Assembly (NCBI GenBank): GCA_964242575.1
Contig: CAXTCN010000016.1
Location: forward strand, 1 to 64,000
Direction: 5' to 3'
DNA length: 64,000 bases
From: JANPPS01 sp964242575
GTDB taxonomy: Bacteria > Pseudomonadota > Alphaproteobacteria > Acetobacterales > Acetobacteraceae
Below, one piece after another: positions 33,193 through 42,424 of this stretch. Numbering within the stretch: the stretch's first letter is position 1; each line of letters starts with the position of its first letter. Position numbers and translations under genes: made by a program. Below the pieces are notes generated by a model that was not told where the DNA came from, searched no databases, and saw only the letters and a list, made by a program, of their open reading frames with translations.

Positions 33193-34064
33193 GCACCGGC
33201 CGCCACGTCACCGTGAACGAGCCTGCGCGCCAGCGCACGCAGCAGGAAACCGAACAGGCGCCGACCCGCGGCGGCGTCACCTACCTGGAGGCCGGCGCAG
33301 GCGTCCCGGTGTTGTTCCTGCACGGCATCGGTGGCGCGGCCCGGGTCTGGACGCCGCAGCTCGATGCGTTCGCAGCGGCCGGCTACCGCGCGCTGGCCTG
33401 GGACATGCCGGGCTATGGCGGCTCCGCGCCGTTGCCGCTGGCGACGATGGACGCGCTGGCGGCGGCGCTCGGCGGCTTCATCGCGGAGCTTGGGCTCGAC
33501 CGTCCCGTGCTGGTGGGCCACAGCATCGGCGGCATGGTCGTGCAACGCCTGCTGGCCGAAGCGCCGCACGCTGCGCGCGCCGTGGTCCTGGCGCAAACCA
33601 GCGCCGCCTTCGGCAGCAAGGACCCGGCCTGGGAGCAGGCGTTCATCAGCGCCCGCCTCGGCCCGTTGGACGCGGGGCGCGGCATGGCGGACCTAGCAGA
33701 GGCCATGGTGGCGGACCTAGTGGGCGATGCCCCAGACCCGGCCGGCGTGGCATTGGCACAGGACTGCTTGGCCCGCACCCCGGACAGCACCTACCGCGAC
33801 AGCGTGCTGGCGATGCCGGGCTTCGACCAGCGGGCGGCGCTCGGCCGCATCGCCGTCCCCACGCTGCTGCTGGCTGGCAGCCGGGACCGCAGCGCGCCGG
33901 CCGCCGGGATGGAGCGCATGGCGGCGCGCATTCCCGGCGCACGCTGCGTCGTGCTGGACGGCGTGGGCCACCTCGCCAACCTGGAGCGTCCGGCGGAGTT
34001 CAACGCCGCCGTGCTTGGTTTCCTTGATGCGAAGCTCAGCCGTTCGGACGCAGCACCACCTTGA
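33189..34064 (+). CDS. Alpha/beta hydrolase
   Basis: A 291-residue alpha/beta-fold hydrolase of the 3-oxoadipate enol-lactonase/epoxide-hydrolase type. The core reads V-L-F-L-H-G-I-G-G, then nucleophile Ser in V-G-H-S-I-G-G-M, Asp in L-L-A-G-S-R-D-R-S-A-P and His in G-V-G-H-L-A-N-L-E-R-P. The residues L-E-A-G-A-G-V-P come just before the first strand. Translationally coupled to the orphan binding protein by an ATGA overlap, which suggests hydrolysis of the imported compound. Its last 29 bases overlap the end of the converging alcohol dehydrogenase gene. Confidence 0.88.
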   Translation: MSTGRHVTVNEPARQRTQQETEQAPTRGGVTYLEAGAGVPVLFLHGIGGAARVWTPQLDAFAAAGYRALAWDMPGYGGSAPLPLATMDALAAALGGFIAELGLDRPVLVGHSIGGMVVQRLLAEAPHAARAVVLAQTSAAFGSKDPAWEQAFISARLGPLDAGRGMADLAEAMVADLVGDAPDPAGVALAQDCLARTPDSTYRDSVLAMPGFDQRAALGRIAVPTLLLAGSRDRSAPAAGMERMAARIPGARCVVLDGVGHLANLERPAEFNAAVLGFLDAKLSRSDAAPP

Positions 34065-35211
34065 TGCAACTGTCTTTCTTGTCACGGAACTTCTTGTAAA
34101 GCTCCGGCCCGTCCTCAAGCCCGGTCGCCCGGTGCGTTATGATGAAGGACGGGTCGATCTCGCCCTTCTCGATCCGCTCCAGCAGCGGCTTCATGTAGCG
34201 GATCATGTGCGTCTGGCCGGTTTTTAAGGTCAGCCCCTTTTGCATCAACGCGCCCATCGCGACCGGCCCGACCTGGCCGGCGTAAACGCCCGGCATGGAG
34301 ACGATGCCGCCGGGCCGGCAAGCCAGGATGGCCTGGTTCAGCGCGAACGGACGCTCAAGGCTCACGGTGTGCGCCATGACGGTGGAAATGATGCTCTGCG
34401 CCGTGGTGGCGCCATGGCTTTCCAGCCCCACCGCCTCGATCACCGCATCCGGGCCTTGGCCGTGCGTCATCTCCAAGATTTTCTCCTGCAGGTCGCCTTC
34501 CGTGAAGTCGATGGTCTCCGCGCCGGACTGCCGCGCCAGCGCCAGCCGCTCCGGCACGGTGTCAATCGAGATCACCCGCTTGGCGCCCAGCATCTGGCAG
34601 CACTTGATCGCCAGCAGCCCGACCGGGCCGCAGCCCCAAATGGCGACGGTGTCGTCCGGCTTGATCTCGCAGTGGTCGGCCGCCATGAACGCGGTCGGGA
34701 AAATGTCGGACAGGAACAGCACCTGCTCGTCCGACAGCGAGTCCGGCACCTTGATCGGCCCCACGTCCGCGTAGGGCACGCGGAGATACTGCGCCTGTCC
34801 GCCGGGGAAGCCGCCGGTGATGTGGCTGAAACCGAACAGCCCGGCCAGGGGATAGCCATACTGCTTGGCCTGCATCTCGCCGTTCGGGTTGGTGCGCTCG
34901 CAGCAGGACCAGTTGCCCCACTTGCACTGCCGGCACTCGCCGCAGCAGATGGTGAACGGCACCACCACGCGGTCGCCCACCTTCAGCTTGTGGTTGTCAC
35001 GACCGACTTCCACCACCTCGCCCATGCACTCGTGGCCCATCACGTCGCCGCGCTCCATGGTCGGCACGAAGCCGCCCATGAGGTGCAGGTCCGAGCCGCA
35101 GATGGCGCAGGCGCTCACTTTGATGATGGCGTCCCGGCCTTCCTGGATGGTGGGGTCCGGCACCGTCTCGCACCGGATGTCTTCCTTGCCGTGCCAGGTG
35201 AGTGCGCGCAT
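34036..35211 (-). CDS. Zinc-dependent alcohol dehydrogenase (formaldehyde dehydrogenase-like)
   Basis: A 391-residue medium-chain dehydrogenase with both zinc sites. Catalytic ligands are Cys38 (A-I-C-G-S-D), His60 and Glu61 (M-G-H-E-C-M-G-E). Structural cysteines fall at 90, 93, 96 and 103/104. The NAD motif is I-W-G-C-G-P-V-G-L-L-A-I. The long form, with M-R-A-L-T-W-H-G-K-E-D-I and the F-I-I-T-H near the C-terminus, is that of glutathione-independent formaldehyde-dehydrogenase-like enzymes. Start ATG 35211. Ends inside the converging hydrolase gene by 29 bases. Likely oxidises a small alcohol or aldehyde. Confidence 0.93.
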   Translation of the reverse strand: MRALTWHGKEDIRCETVPDPTIQEGRDAIIKVSACAICGSDLHLMGGFVPTMERGDVMGHECMGEVVEVGRDNHKLKVGDRVVVPFTICCGECRQCKWGNWSCCERTNPNGEMQAKQYGYPLAGLFGFSHITGGFPGGQAQYLRVPYADVGPIKVPDSLSDEQVLFLSDIFPTAFMAADHCEIKPDDTVAIWGCGPVGLLAIKCCQMLGAKRVISIDTVPERLALARQSGAETIDFTEGDLQEKILEMTHGQGPDAVIEAVGLESHGATTAQSIISTVMAHTVSLERPFALNQAILACRPGGIVSMPGVYAGQVGPVAMGALMQKGLTLKTGQTHMIRYMKPLLERIEKGEIDPSFIITHRATGLEDGPELYKKFRDKKDSCIKVVLRPNG

Positions 35212-35366
35212 TGCGGTGTCTTTCGCTGAACGTGAGTTCGCCACTAACGCCGCAAATCCGGCACATCGCATCCAGTCCCGGGATTGTGATGGCGGCGGCG
35301 CCTGGGCGGCGCTGGACAGGCCCTGCCGGGGGTGTGCCTGTGCTCGGCTCGGACAGAAGGGGCTGC

Positions 35367-36386
35367 ATGTTGAACAGGGTTCTAGGAGCGTTGGCCGCAT
35401 TCGCGTGCGGCGTCGCGCCGGCCATGGCGCAGGCGCCGCCGCGGGACACGCTGGAGGTGATACGCAGCCGCGGCCAACTGGTCTGCGGCGTCGCCACCGC
35501 CGGGGTGGGCCTCAGCATCCCGGACAGCCAAGGAGTGTGGCGCGGCATCGACGCCGACTACTGCCGCGCCATGGCGGCGGTGGCCACGGGATCGGCCGAC
35601 AAGCTGCGCTTCGTGCCGACCACGACGCAGCAGCGGTTCACCGCGCTGCAATCCGGCGAGGTGGACGTGCTGGCCCGCGCCACGACCTGGACCTACTTAC
35701 GCGATGTCACCGTCGGTTTGAACTTCGCCGTGGTCAGCCTCTATGACGGCCAGGGCTTCATGGTCAAAAAGGCGCTTGGCGTGAAGGCCGCGACCGAGTT
35801 GGACGGCGCAACCATCTGCCTGTTGCCCGGCACCACGTCCGAACAGAACGTGTCGGATTTTTTCCGCGCCAATAAAATCAAGTTCCAGCCGGTGGTGATC
35901 GAGGCCGCGGCCGAAATCCAGCGGGCGTTCCTGTCGGGCCGCTGCGACGTGTACTCCAACGACCGCACCGACATGGCCGGCATCCGCGCCGCCCAGGGCG
36001 CCCGGGCGGACGAGCTGGTGATTTTACCGGAACTCATCAGCAAGGAGCCGCTCGGCCCGCTGGTGCGCAAGAACGACGCGCGCTGGTTCGACGTGGTGCG
36101 CTGGACCCACTTCGCCCTGGTGGCCGCCGAGGAGCTTGGCGTGACCCAGGCCAACGTGGACCAGATGAAAAGCAGCACCAACCCTGAAGTGCGCCGCCTG
36201 CTGGGCACTGAGGGCGATTTCGGCAAGCAAATGGGCCTGGACAACGGCTGGGCGGCGGCGGCCATCAAGGCGGTGGGCAACTATGGCGAGGTCTGGGACC
36301 GCAACCAAAAGCCGCTCGGCGCCGACCGCGGCTTGAACCGGCTGTGGAAGGACGGCGGCCTGCAATACGCGCCGCCTTTCCGATGA
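35367..36386 (+). CDS. General L-amino-acid ABC binding protein (AapJ-like, orphan)
   Basis: A 339-residue periplasmic binding protein closely resembling AapJ. A Sec signal (G-A-L-A-A-F-A-C-G-V-A-P-A-M-A) precedes D-T-L-E-V-I-R-S-R-G-Q-L-V-C-G-V. Diagnostic stretches are F-T-A-L-Q-S-G-E-V-D-V-L-A-R-A-T-T-W-T, Y-D-G-Q-G-F-M-V-K-K-A-L-G-V, I-S-K-E-P-L-G-P and G-L-Q-Y-A-P-P at the end. AapQMP genes do not follow; the next gene is an acyltransferase. It could feed an Aap permease elsewhere or act as a sensor. AGAAGG precedes the ATG 35367. Confidence 0.92.
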   Translation: MLNRVLGALAAFACGVAPAMAQAPPRDTLEVIRSRGQLVCGVATAGVGLSIPDSQGVWRGIDADYCRAMAAVATGSADKLRFVPTTTQQRFTALQSGEVDVLARATTWTYLRDVTVGLNFAVVSLYDGQGFMVKKALGVKAATELDGATICLLPGTTSEQNVSDFFRANKIKFQPVVIEAAAEIQRAFLSGRCDVYSNDRTDMAGIRAAQGARADELVILPELISKEPLGPLVRKNDARWFDVVRWTHFALVAAEELGVTQANVDQMKSSTNPEVRRLLGTEGDFGKQMGLDNGWAAAAIKAVGNYGEVWDRNQKPLGADRGLNRLWKDGGLQYAPPFR

Positions 36387-36425
36387 CGCACCTGGCGCTC
36401 CGCCAGATGCTGTTGGGGTAGCGGG

Positions 36426-37637
36426 ATGCCAGACGCACTGCCAACGGCATCCACCCGGCAAGCCGCCCAGGGCAACCCCAGCAAGCAGATCATTGGCCTC
36501 GACGCTATCCGCTGCCTGGCGGCCGTGATGGTGACCGTGTTCCATTTGGGATACTGGTTCTGGGCTGGAGCGGCGGACCACCCGGGCTATGGGGGTTCGG
36601 GCGTCAGCTACGAGTGGCTCGCGCCGTTCACCTGGTTCGGATGGGTCGGCGTCCAGGTGTTCTTCGTGCTGTCCGGCTTCGTCATCGCATACTCCGCCAA
36701 TGGGGCGGACGCGGGCGCCTTTCTCCGGAGCCGCATCCTGCGCCTGGTCCCGGCGGCTTGGATTTGCGCCACGTTGACGCTCGCCGTGTTCGCGCTCATC
36801 AGCTTCGGCCCGATGTGGAAGCGCGACGCGGCGCGGGCCTGGCTGAACTCGCTGCTGTTCCATCTATTTGGGCCTTGGATCGACTCTTCCTATTGGACGC
36901 TGGGCGTCGAGGTGTCGTTCTACGCTGTGGTCCTGGCCCTGTTGTTCTTCAAGAAGTTTGCGCACATGCCCAAAGTGGTCGGCGCCATCGGCCTGGCCAG
37001 CGTTGCGTTCTGGTCGGTCCGCTCCCTCACCTCCGTATGGCCCGGCATCGCTCCGGAGCTTGCCCAATGGCTCCGCGCCGCCGACGGCGACACGACGCGG
37101 GTGTTGCAGCTCATGCTGTTGCACCACGGCTGCTTTTTCGCAATCGGCGTGTTCCTGTGGCTGTGCCTGTTCGAGTTCACGAGCGTGCGAAGGGTGGCGA
37201 TGATCCTGGCGTTCGTTGGTGGCGGCATGATCCAGGTCGTGAGCGTGGCGCTGCATCATAACGACGCGGCCCACTCGAATTTCTCTCCCCTGGCCCCTCT
37301 CCTGGTCTGGACCCTGTCGCTGGGTCTGATTATCGCGTCGGTCCTCGCCAACAGAGACCTTGCTGCCCGGTTCGGCTGGCTGGCGTCGCCGATGCGCCGG
37401 GTTGGCCTGATGACCTATCCGTTGTACCTGCTGCATCAAATGATCGGCTTCACCGTGATCGAGGCAGTTCGCGGCCTGCTCCCGGATGGCGTCGTCCTAT
37501 GCCTGACGATGCTGGGCCTGGTGGCGCTGGCGTATGTGGTGTCGGCCTATCTGGAGCCGGCTGTGCGGCGCGTCCTCGCGCATGCACTGTCGATGTGGCC
37601 CGGAGGCACGCCCGCTAACGCACGGGCGCGGAACTGA
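36426..37637 (+). CDS. Acyltransferase 3 family membrane protein
   Basis: A 403-residue integral membrane O-acyltransferase (Acyl_transf_3, OafA/NodX type) with about ten hydrophobic spans. Typical features are I-I-G-L-D-A-I-R-C-L-A-A-V-M-V-T-V-F-H with the essential Arg and His of the first helix, F-F-V-L-S-G-F-V-I, F-L-R-S-R-I-L-R-L-V-P and S-Y-W-T-L-G-V-E-V-S-F-Y. There is no C-terminal SGNH domain. Such enzymes acylate sugars of LPS, exopolysaccharide or peptidoglycan at the inner membrane. It follows the AapJ-like gene by 40 bases. Target sugar unknown. Confidence 0.92.
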   Translation: MPDALPTASTRQAAQGNPSKQIIGLDAIRCLAAVMVTVFHLGYWFWAGAADHPGYGGSGVSYEWLAPFTWFGWVGVQVFFVLSGFVIAYSANGADAGAFLRSRILRLVPAAWICATLTLAVFALISFGPMWKRDAARAWLNSLLFHLFGPWIDSSYWTLGVEVSFYAVVLALLFFKKFAHMPKVVGAIGLASVAFWSVRSLTSVWPGIAPELAQWLRAADGDTTRVLQLMLLHHGCFFAIGVFLWLCLFEFTSVRRVAMILAFVGGGMIQVVSVALHHNDAAHSNFSPLAPLLVWTLSLGLIIASVLANRDLAARFGWLASPMRRVGLMTYPLYLLHQMIGFTVIEAVRGLLPDGVVLCLTMLGLVALAYVVSAYLEPAVRRVLAHALSMWPGGTPANARARN

Positions 37638-38071
37638 GCCGATGCCGAACCAGGAGAACGCGGCCTCGTAGCCCCGCGCCTGGATCGGCGCGACCGTCAG
37701 CGCCGACCCGGCGCCGAACCCCATAACGGTCAACTTGCCGACGCGGGCGCCATGCACCGCATGGGGCTTACGAGAAGCGTCCAGCCTTACTGCAGGTTGG
37801 CGATCATGCACATGCACGCGACGCCGCAAATCAACTGGAGCCACCGGTTACGACTTGCAGCGTGCGGCGTTGTCTCAATCGTGGAGGCTGCTTGCATGAA
37901 TTTCCCTTTACCGCCCTGGTTCCAGGCCACGGTCCAGCTCTGCGGGCGTTGGCGCATTGAGCGCCTTCCAGACCGGTGCCATCCTCACGCCGGTCGCCAA
38001 GTTCCGGGCCAGGGATGCGCGGCGCGCCCGCCTGGCGCATCGCTCCGGTTCGCTTGGCTGGTGGGCATGGA
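37638..38071. other. Intergenic region before the hybrid kinase
   Basis: About 430 bases. The first 100 hold the MFS remnant on the minus strand. The remainder shows no recognisable gene in either direction and must carry the promoter of the histidine kinase gene. No clear repeat or hairpin noticed. Confidence 0.5.
37640..37736 (-). pseudogene. Remnant of an oxalate/formate-type MFS transporter
   Basis: A short minus-strand stretch encodes L-T-V-M-G-F-G-A-G-S-A-L-T-V and P-I-Q-A-R-G-Y-E-A-A-F-S-W-F-G-I-G, the signature of the fifth/sixth membrane segment of OxlT-like MFS antiporters, where intact proteins read G-F-G-A-G-S/A-A-L-T, then P-I-Q and a G-Y-E-x-A-F. No more of the transporter is found on either side. 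It abuts the end of the acyltransferase gene. Identification is by motif memory; the fragment is too short to be certain. Confidence 0.4.
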
Positions 38072-40996
38072 ATGAGCCGGCCTAGCAGGGACATCGAAGC
38101 AGAGGCCGGCCTATTTGCCAGCGGCGCGGAGCTTGGGGCGCTGATGCACGCCCATGACTGGTCCGCCTCGCCGCTCGGCAGGCCGGATGCCTGGCCGCAG
38201 GCGCTCCGTACCTTGGTGAGCGTCATGCTGAGCGCGAAGCAGCCGATGTTCGTCGTTTGGGGCGCGGCGCGTGTCCTGCTGTACAACGGCGACTACGCGT
38301 TGTTGCTGGGCCAGCGGCACCCGGCCGCGCTGGGGCGGCCGTTCCTTGAGGTCTGGCAGGATATCGCGGACGAGTCGCGTCCCCTCGTGGACCGCACCTA
38401 CGCCGGCCACTCGACGCACATGGACGACATCGAGCTGCACGTGCGCCGCAACGGCGCTATCGAGGAAACGCATTTTGCGTTCTCCTACACTCCCGTGCGG
38501 GACGAGGCCGGGACGGTGGCCGGCCTGTTCTGCGTCTGCACCGAGACCACGGCCCAGGTACTGGCCGAGCGCCGCCGGACGCAGGAGAACAAGGGGCTAG
38601 GGCAACTGTTCCACCAGGCGCCCGGCTTCATGTGCGTGCTGCGCGGGCCGGACCACGTGTTCGAGATGGCGAACGCCGCCTACGTGACGTTCGCGGGGCG
38701 GGACAACCTGCTGGGCCGGCCCGTGCGCGAGGCGCTGTCGGAGATCGAAGCCCAGGGCTTCGTCGCGATGCTGGACGACGTTTATGCCACCAACCAGCCG
38801 CGCGTCGGGCAGGGCGTGCCCATCCAGCTCCAGGCCGATCCGTATGCTCCCGCCCTGCAACGCTACGTGGACTTCGTCTGTCAACCGATCACCGACATGC
38901 AGGGCCGCGTCACCGGCATTTTCATGCAGGGCACCGACATCACCGGGACGCACCAGGCCAACGCGGCGTTGCGGGCCGAACGGGACCGCTGCCAAGCCAT
39001 CCTCGAAAGCATTTCCGACTGCTTTATCCTGCTGGACGACGAGTTCCGGGTCTTGCAGGTCAACGCGAAGGCGCTGCGCACCGACGGCCGCCCCGCGTCG
39101 GAGTTGTTGGGCCAGACCTATTGGCAGCTCTGGCCCGGCACCGAGGATAGCGAGGCCGGCCGCCAGTTCCGGCACGCTGTCGACGCACAGGAGCCAATCA
39201 ACTTAGATATCCGCTACGTGTTCCCGGATGGCCGGACGGTTTGGATGGAAATCCGCGGCTATCCGTCCGATGGCGGCCTGGCGTTGTTCTACCGCGACGT
39301 GACGGAGCGCCGGTGCGACGAGGCGAGGCTGCACGAAAGCGAGATGCGGTTCCGCGGCATCACGGACTCGATCGACCACATGGTCTGGTCTACCCTGCCG
39401 GACGGGTTCCACGACTACTACAACCAACGCTGGTACGACTACATCGGCGTGCCGCCCGGCTCGACCGACGGCGAGGCCTGGAGTGGCGTGTTCCATCCAG
39501 ACGACCAGCAACGCGCCTGGACCGTCTGGCGTCACTGCCTGGCGACCGGGGAACCCTACCACATCGAATACCGGCTGCGGCACCGCTCGGGAGAGTACCG
39601 CTGGGTGCTGGGCCGGGCGCAAGCGGTGCGGGATGCGGACGGGCGCATCGTCCGGTGGTACGGCACCTGCACCGACATCCAGGAGATCGTGGAGGCGCGC
39701 GACGTGCTGGCCCGGTCGCGCGAGGGGCTGGAGCAGCTCATTGCCGCGCGCACCGCCGAGCTTGTGCAGGCGAACCGGCGTCTCCAGGCGGAGGCCCGGG
39801 AGCGCGAGCGGGCCGAGGACGCGTTGCGCCAGTCGCAGAAGATGGAGGCGGTGGGGCAGCTCACCGGCGGCATCGCGCACGACTTCAACAATATGCTGCA
39901 GGCGGTGTCCGGCAGCCTGCAGGTGATGCAGCGCCGCATTGCCCAGGGCCGCCCGCAGGACGTTGTGCGCTATGTCGACATGGCGCAGCAGGGCGTGTCC
40001 CGCGCCGCCACGCTGACCCAGCGCCTGCTGGCGTTCGCGCGGCGGCAGGCCTTGGACCCGCGCCCGGTGGTGCTGGACACGCTGCTGCCCGGCATGGCGG
40101 AGCTGATTGGCCGCGCCGTCGGCCCCAGCGTTGAGGTGCAAACCCAGCTTTATGAGGGCGCCGGGCCGGTGCGCTGCGACGCGAACCAGTTGGAGAACGC
40201 ATTGCTGAACCTTGCCATCAACGCGCGGGACGCCATGCCGGGCGGCGGCCGCCTGACGATCCGCACGGCGGAGGCTCGTCTCGGCCCGGCCGACATCGCC
40301 GGGCACGACGGCATGGCGCCGGGCGACTATGTCGAGATCGCGGTGTCCGATACAGGCGCCGGCATGACGCCGGAGGTGCGGGCGCGCGCGTTCGAGCCGT
40401 TCTTCACCACGAAGCCAATCGGCCAGGGCACCGGGCTCGGCTTGTCGCAGCTATATGGCTTCGTGCGGCAGTCTGGCGGCCTGGTGCGGCTTGAAAGCAC
40501 GCCCGGAGGGGGCACGACGGTGCGCATCCTGCTGCCCCGGCACACAACGGAATCTTCGCCCGCGGACGGCGCGGAGTCTGATTCAGACCACTCCCAGTCT
40601 GACGCGCCCGAAACGGTGCTGCTGGTGGAGGACGAGGCGGCGATCCGCGGCTTGGTGGCCGACGCGCTGCGCGAGCAGGGCTACAAGGTGTTCGAGGCCG
40701 TGGACGGCGCGGCGGGCCTGCGGCTGCTGCAGTCCGGGCAAGTGGATTTGCTGGTGACCGACGTGGGGCTGCCGGGCCTGAACGGCCGGCAGCTAGCCGA
40801 CGCCGGACGCGTCATGCAGCCCGGGCTGAAAGTGCTGTTCATCACCGGATACGACCACGGCGTGACGGAGGGCAGCGTGTTCGAGCCGGGGATGGAGCTG
40901 ATCGTCAAGCCTTTCACGCTCGGCACGCTGGTGCGGAAGGTGCGCGCCATGCTGGAGGGAAACCTTGACCCAGCCGTGCCCCGAGGCCCTGGGTAG
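38072..40996 (+). CDS. PAS-rich hybrid histidine kinase
   Basis: A 974-residue sensor kinase without membrane spans, so probably cytoplasmic. Three to four PAS-like modules occupy residues 1-550: one at the N-terminus, one near V-L-R-G-P-D-H-V-F-E-M-A-N, one at L-L-D-D-E-F-R-V-L-Q-V-N, and one at W-Y-D-Y-I-G-V-P-P with the PAC-like tail E-Y-R-L-R-H-R-S-G-E-Y-R-W. A short coiled coil follows, then the HisKA box with His603 in G-G-I-A-H-D-F-N-N. The HATPase_c domain has N-L-A-I-N-A-R-D-A-M, D-T-G-A-G-M and G-T-G-L-G-L. The C-terminal receiver domain has acceptor Asp897 in V-T-D-V-G-L-P-G. No partner regulator is adjacent. The signal is unknown; PAS could bind heme, flavin or a small ligand. Confidence 0.92.
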   Translation: MSRPSRDIEAEAGLFASGAELGALMHAHDWSASPLGRPDAWPQALRTLVSVMLSAKQPMFVVWGAARVLLYNGDYALLLGQRHPAALGRPFLEVWQDIADESRPLVDRTYAGHSTHMDDIELHVRRNGAIEETHFAFSYTPVRDEAGTVAGLFCVCTETTAQVLAERRRTQENKGLGQLFHQAPGFMCVLRGPDHVFEMANAAYVTFAGRDNLLGRPVREALSEIEAQGFVAMLDDVYATNQPRVGQGVPIQLQADPYAPALQRYVDFVCQPITDMQGRVTGIFMQGTDITGTHQANAALRAERDRCQAILESISDCFILLDDEFRVLQVNAKALRTDGRPASELLGQTYWQLWPGTEDSEAGRQFRHAVDAQEPINLDIRYVFPDGRTVWMEIRGYPSDGGLALFYRDVTERRCDEARLHESEMRFRGITDSIDHMVWSTLPDGFHDYYNQRWYDYIGVPPGSTDGEAWSGVFHPDDQQRAWTVWRHCLATGEPYHIEYRLRHRSGEYRWVLGRAQAVRDADGRIVRWYGTCTDIQEIVEARDVLARSREGLEQLIAARTAELVQANRRLQAEARERERAEDALRQSQKMEAVGQLTGGIAHDFNNMLQAVSGSLQVMQRRIAQGRPQDVVRYVDMAQQGVSRAATLTQRLLAFARRQALDPRPVVLDTLLPGMAELIGRAVGPSVEVQTQLYEGAGPVRCDANQLENALLNLAINARDAMPGGGRLTIRTAEARLGPADIAGHDGMAPGDYVEIAVSDTGAGMTPEVRARAFEPFFTTKPIGQGTGLGLSQLYGFVRQSGGLVRLESTPGGGTTVRILLPRHTTESSPADGAESDSDHSQSDAPETVLLVEDEAAIRGLVADALREQGYKVFEAVDGAAGLRLLQSGQVDLLVTDVGLPGLNGRQLADAGRVMQPGLKVLFITGYDHGVTEGSVFEPGMELIVKPFTLGTLVRKVRAMLEGNLDPAVPRGPG

Positions 40997-41007
40997 GACC
41001 GGATGCG

Positions 41008-41646
41008 TCACGCGGCCCAGCCGCATGCCCGCAGCCCAGCCTGCATATGCGCCGGCGGCGGTGCGACGGCATCGAGCGGCGGGGCGAGCGGCAAATGGAT
41101 GGCGCGCGCCAGCAACTGCAACGGCCCTGCCCCGCCTGCGTACACCGGATCTCCCGCGACCGGGCACCCCAGCGCCGCGCAGTGCACCCGCACCTGATGG
41201 GTGCGTCCGGTGCGGGGATGCAGCTCCAGCCAAGCGAATCCCGTGGCCCGGCCCAGCACCCGCCACTCGGTCTGCGCCGCCTGCCCGGCCGCGTCCGTCA
41301 CCATGCGCCAGCCCGCTGGCCCGGTCCGTTTCAGCAGTGGCGCGTCCACCACGCCGGCATCCTGGCCCGGCCCGCCCCTGACCACCGCCCAATAGGTTTT
41401 CCGCGCCAACCCGCCCGCGAACGCCGCCTGCGCCGCGTGCAGCGCCGCCCGGCGCAGCGCCACCACCAGGCACCCGGACGTGTCCGCGTCCAGCCGGTGC
41501 GCGAGCCACGGCCCGTCCTTGCGCCGGGACAGCATCGGGAAAAAGTCTTCAACGCTCGGCCCGCCACGCGGCCCGGCGTGCACCGGCAGGCCGGCGGGCT
41601 TGTCCAGCACGACGAAGCGCAGGTCTTGGAACAGGATGGGCGGCAT
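41008..41646 (-). CDS. RluA-family pseudouridine synthase
   Basis: A 212-residue RNA pseudouridine synthase of the RluA family without an S4 domain. The catalytic Asp53 is in H-R-L-D-A-D-T-S-G; V-V-L-D-K-P-A-G-L-P-V-H and H-P-R-T-G-R-T-H-Q-V-R-V-H are the other family motifs. At 212 residues it resembles short members such as RluA/TruC that modify rRNA or tRNA. ATG 41646 is the natural start; the frame stays open upstream by chance. Divergent from a SpoU methyltransferase gene 45 bases away, so two RNA-modification genes share a promoter region. Confidence 0.9.
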   Translation of the reverse strand: MPPILFQDLRFVVLDKPAGLPVHAGPRGGPSVEDFFPMLSRRKDGPWLAHRLDADTSGCLVVALRRAALHAAQAAFAGGLARKTYWAVVRGGPGQDAGVVDAPLLKRTGPAGWRMVTDAAGQAAQTEWRVLGRATGFAWLELHPRTGRTHQVRVHCAALGCPVAGDPVYAGGAGPLQLLARAIHLPLAPPLDAVAPPPAHMQAGLRACGWAA

Positions 41647-41691
41647 GCGCGCCAGGTTGACAGTTGCGCCGCGCCAGCGGAAGCACGGGCA

Positions 41692-42414
41692 ATGCCTGAT
41701 GACCGCATCTGCGGCCCCAACGCCGTCGCCGCCCTGTTCGCTCGCCGGCCCGACAGCGTGATGCGCCTGTTCTACACCGAGGAGGCCAAGACGGCCGCCG
41801 GGCCATTCTGCGCCGCCATGGCCAAGGTGCGCCGCCCCTACCGCCTGCTGCCGCCGGATGAGATGGAGCGTGCGGCCGGCACGCCGCACCATGGCGGCGT
41901 GTGCGCCATCGCCACCGCGCGCCCGGTTGGCATGATGGATTTCGTGCGCCCGCCGCGGCATCCGCTGCTGCTGGTGCTGGACAGCGTGGGCAACCCGCAC
42001 AACCTCGGCGCCATCGCCCGCAGCGCCGCATTCTTTGGCGTGCAGGCCCTGCTGCTGCATGAAACGCCATTGCAGGCCATGCCGTCCGACGCCGCCTACC
42101 GGGTGGCGGAGGGCGGGCTCGAGTACCTTGACGTTTACAAGACCCGGAACCTGCGCAAGGCGCTGCTGGCGCTCGATCCGCACTACCGCACCGTCGCCGC
42201 CACGCTCGCCTCCGCCGCGGTCCCGCTGCACGCCCTGCCACGGGACCGTCCGGTGGCGCTGGTGCTGGGCAACGAGGAGCGCGGCGTCGGGTTCGACGCG
42301 TTGGAAACCTGCCGCCGGCAAATCCGCGTGCCGGGCCACGGTCCCATCCAGAGCCTGAACGTGGCGCAGGCTGCCGCGGTCATGCTGCACGCCCTCACCA
42401 GCCAACACGTCTAA
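41692..42414 (+). CDS. SpoU/TrmH-family RNA 2'-O-methyltransferase
   Basis: A 240-residue SPOUT enzyme with an N-terminal substrate-binding domain (about 1-75) and a C-terminal trefoil-knot domain. Motif 1 is D-S-V-G-N-P-H-N-L-G-A-I-A-R-S-A-A-F-F, motif 2 is L-V-L-G-N-E-E-R-G-V-G, and motif 3 is I-Q-S-L-N-V-A-Q-A-A-A-V. It transfers methyl from SAM to a ribose 2'-OH in rRNA or tRNA. I start at ATG 41692, where the conserved I-C-G-P-N-A-V-A-A-L-F follows. Divergent from the pseudouridine synthase; ten bases ahead of the dehydrogenase gene. Target nucleotide unknown. Confidence 0.92.
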   Translation: MPDDRICGPNAVAALFARRPDSVMRLFYTEEAKTAAGPFCAAMAKVRRPYRLLPPDEMERAAGTPHHGGVCAIATARPVGMMDFVRPPRHPLLLVLDSVGNPHNLGAIARSAAFFGVQALLLHETPLQAMPSDAAYRVAEGGLEYLDVYKTRNLRKALLALDPHYRTVAATLASAAVPLHALPRDRPVALVLGNEERGVGFDALETCRRQIRVPGHGPIQSLNVAQAAAVMLHALTSQHV

Positions 42415-42424
42415 GGATTCAGCC

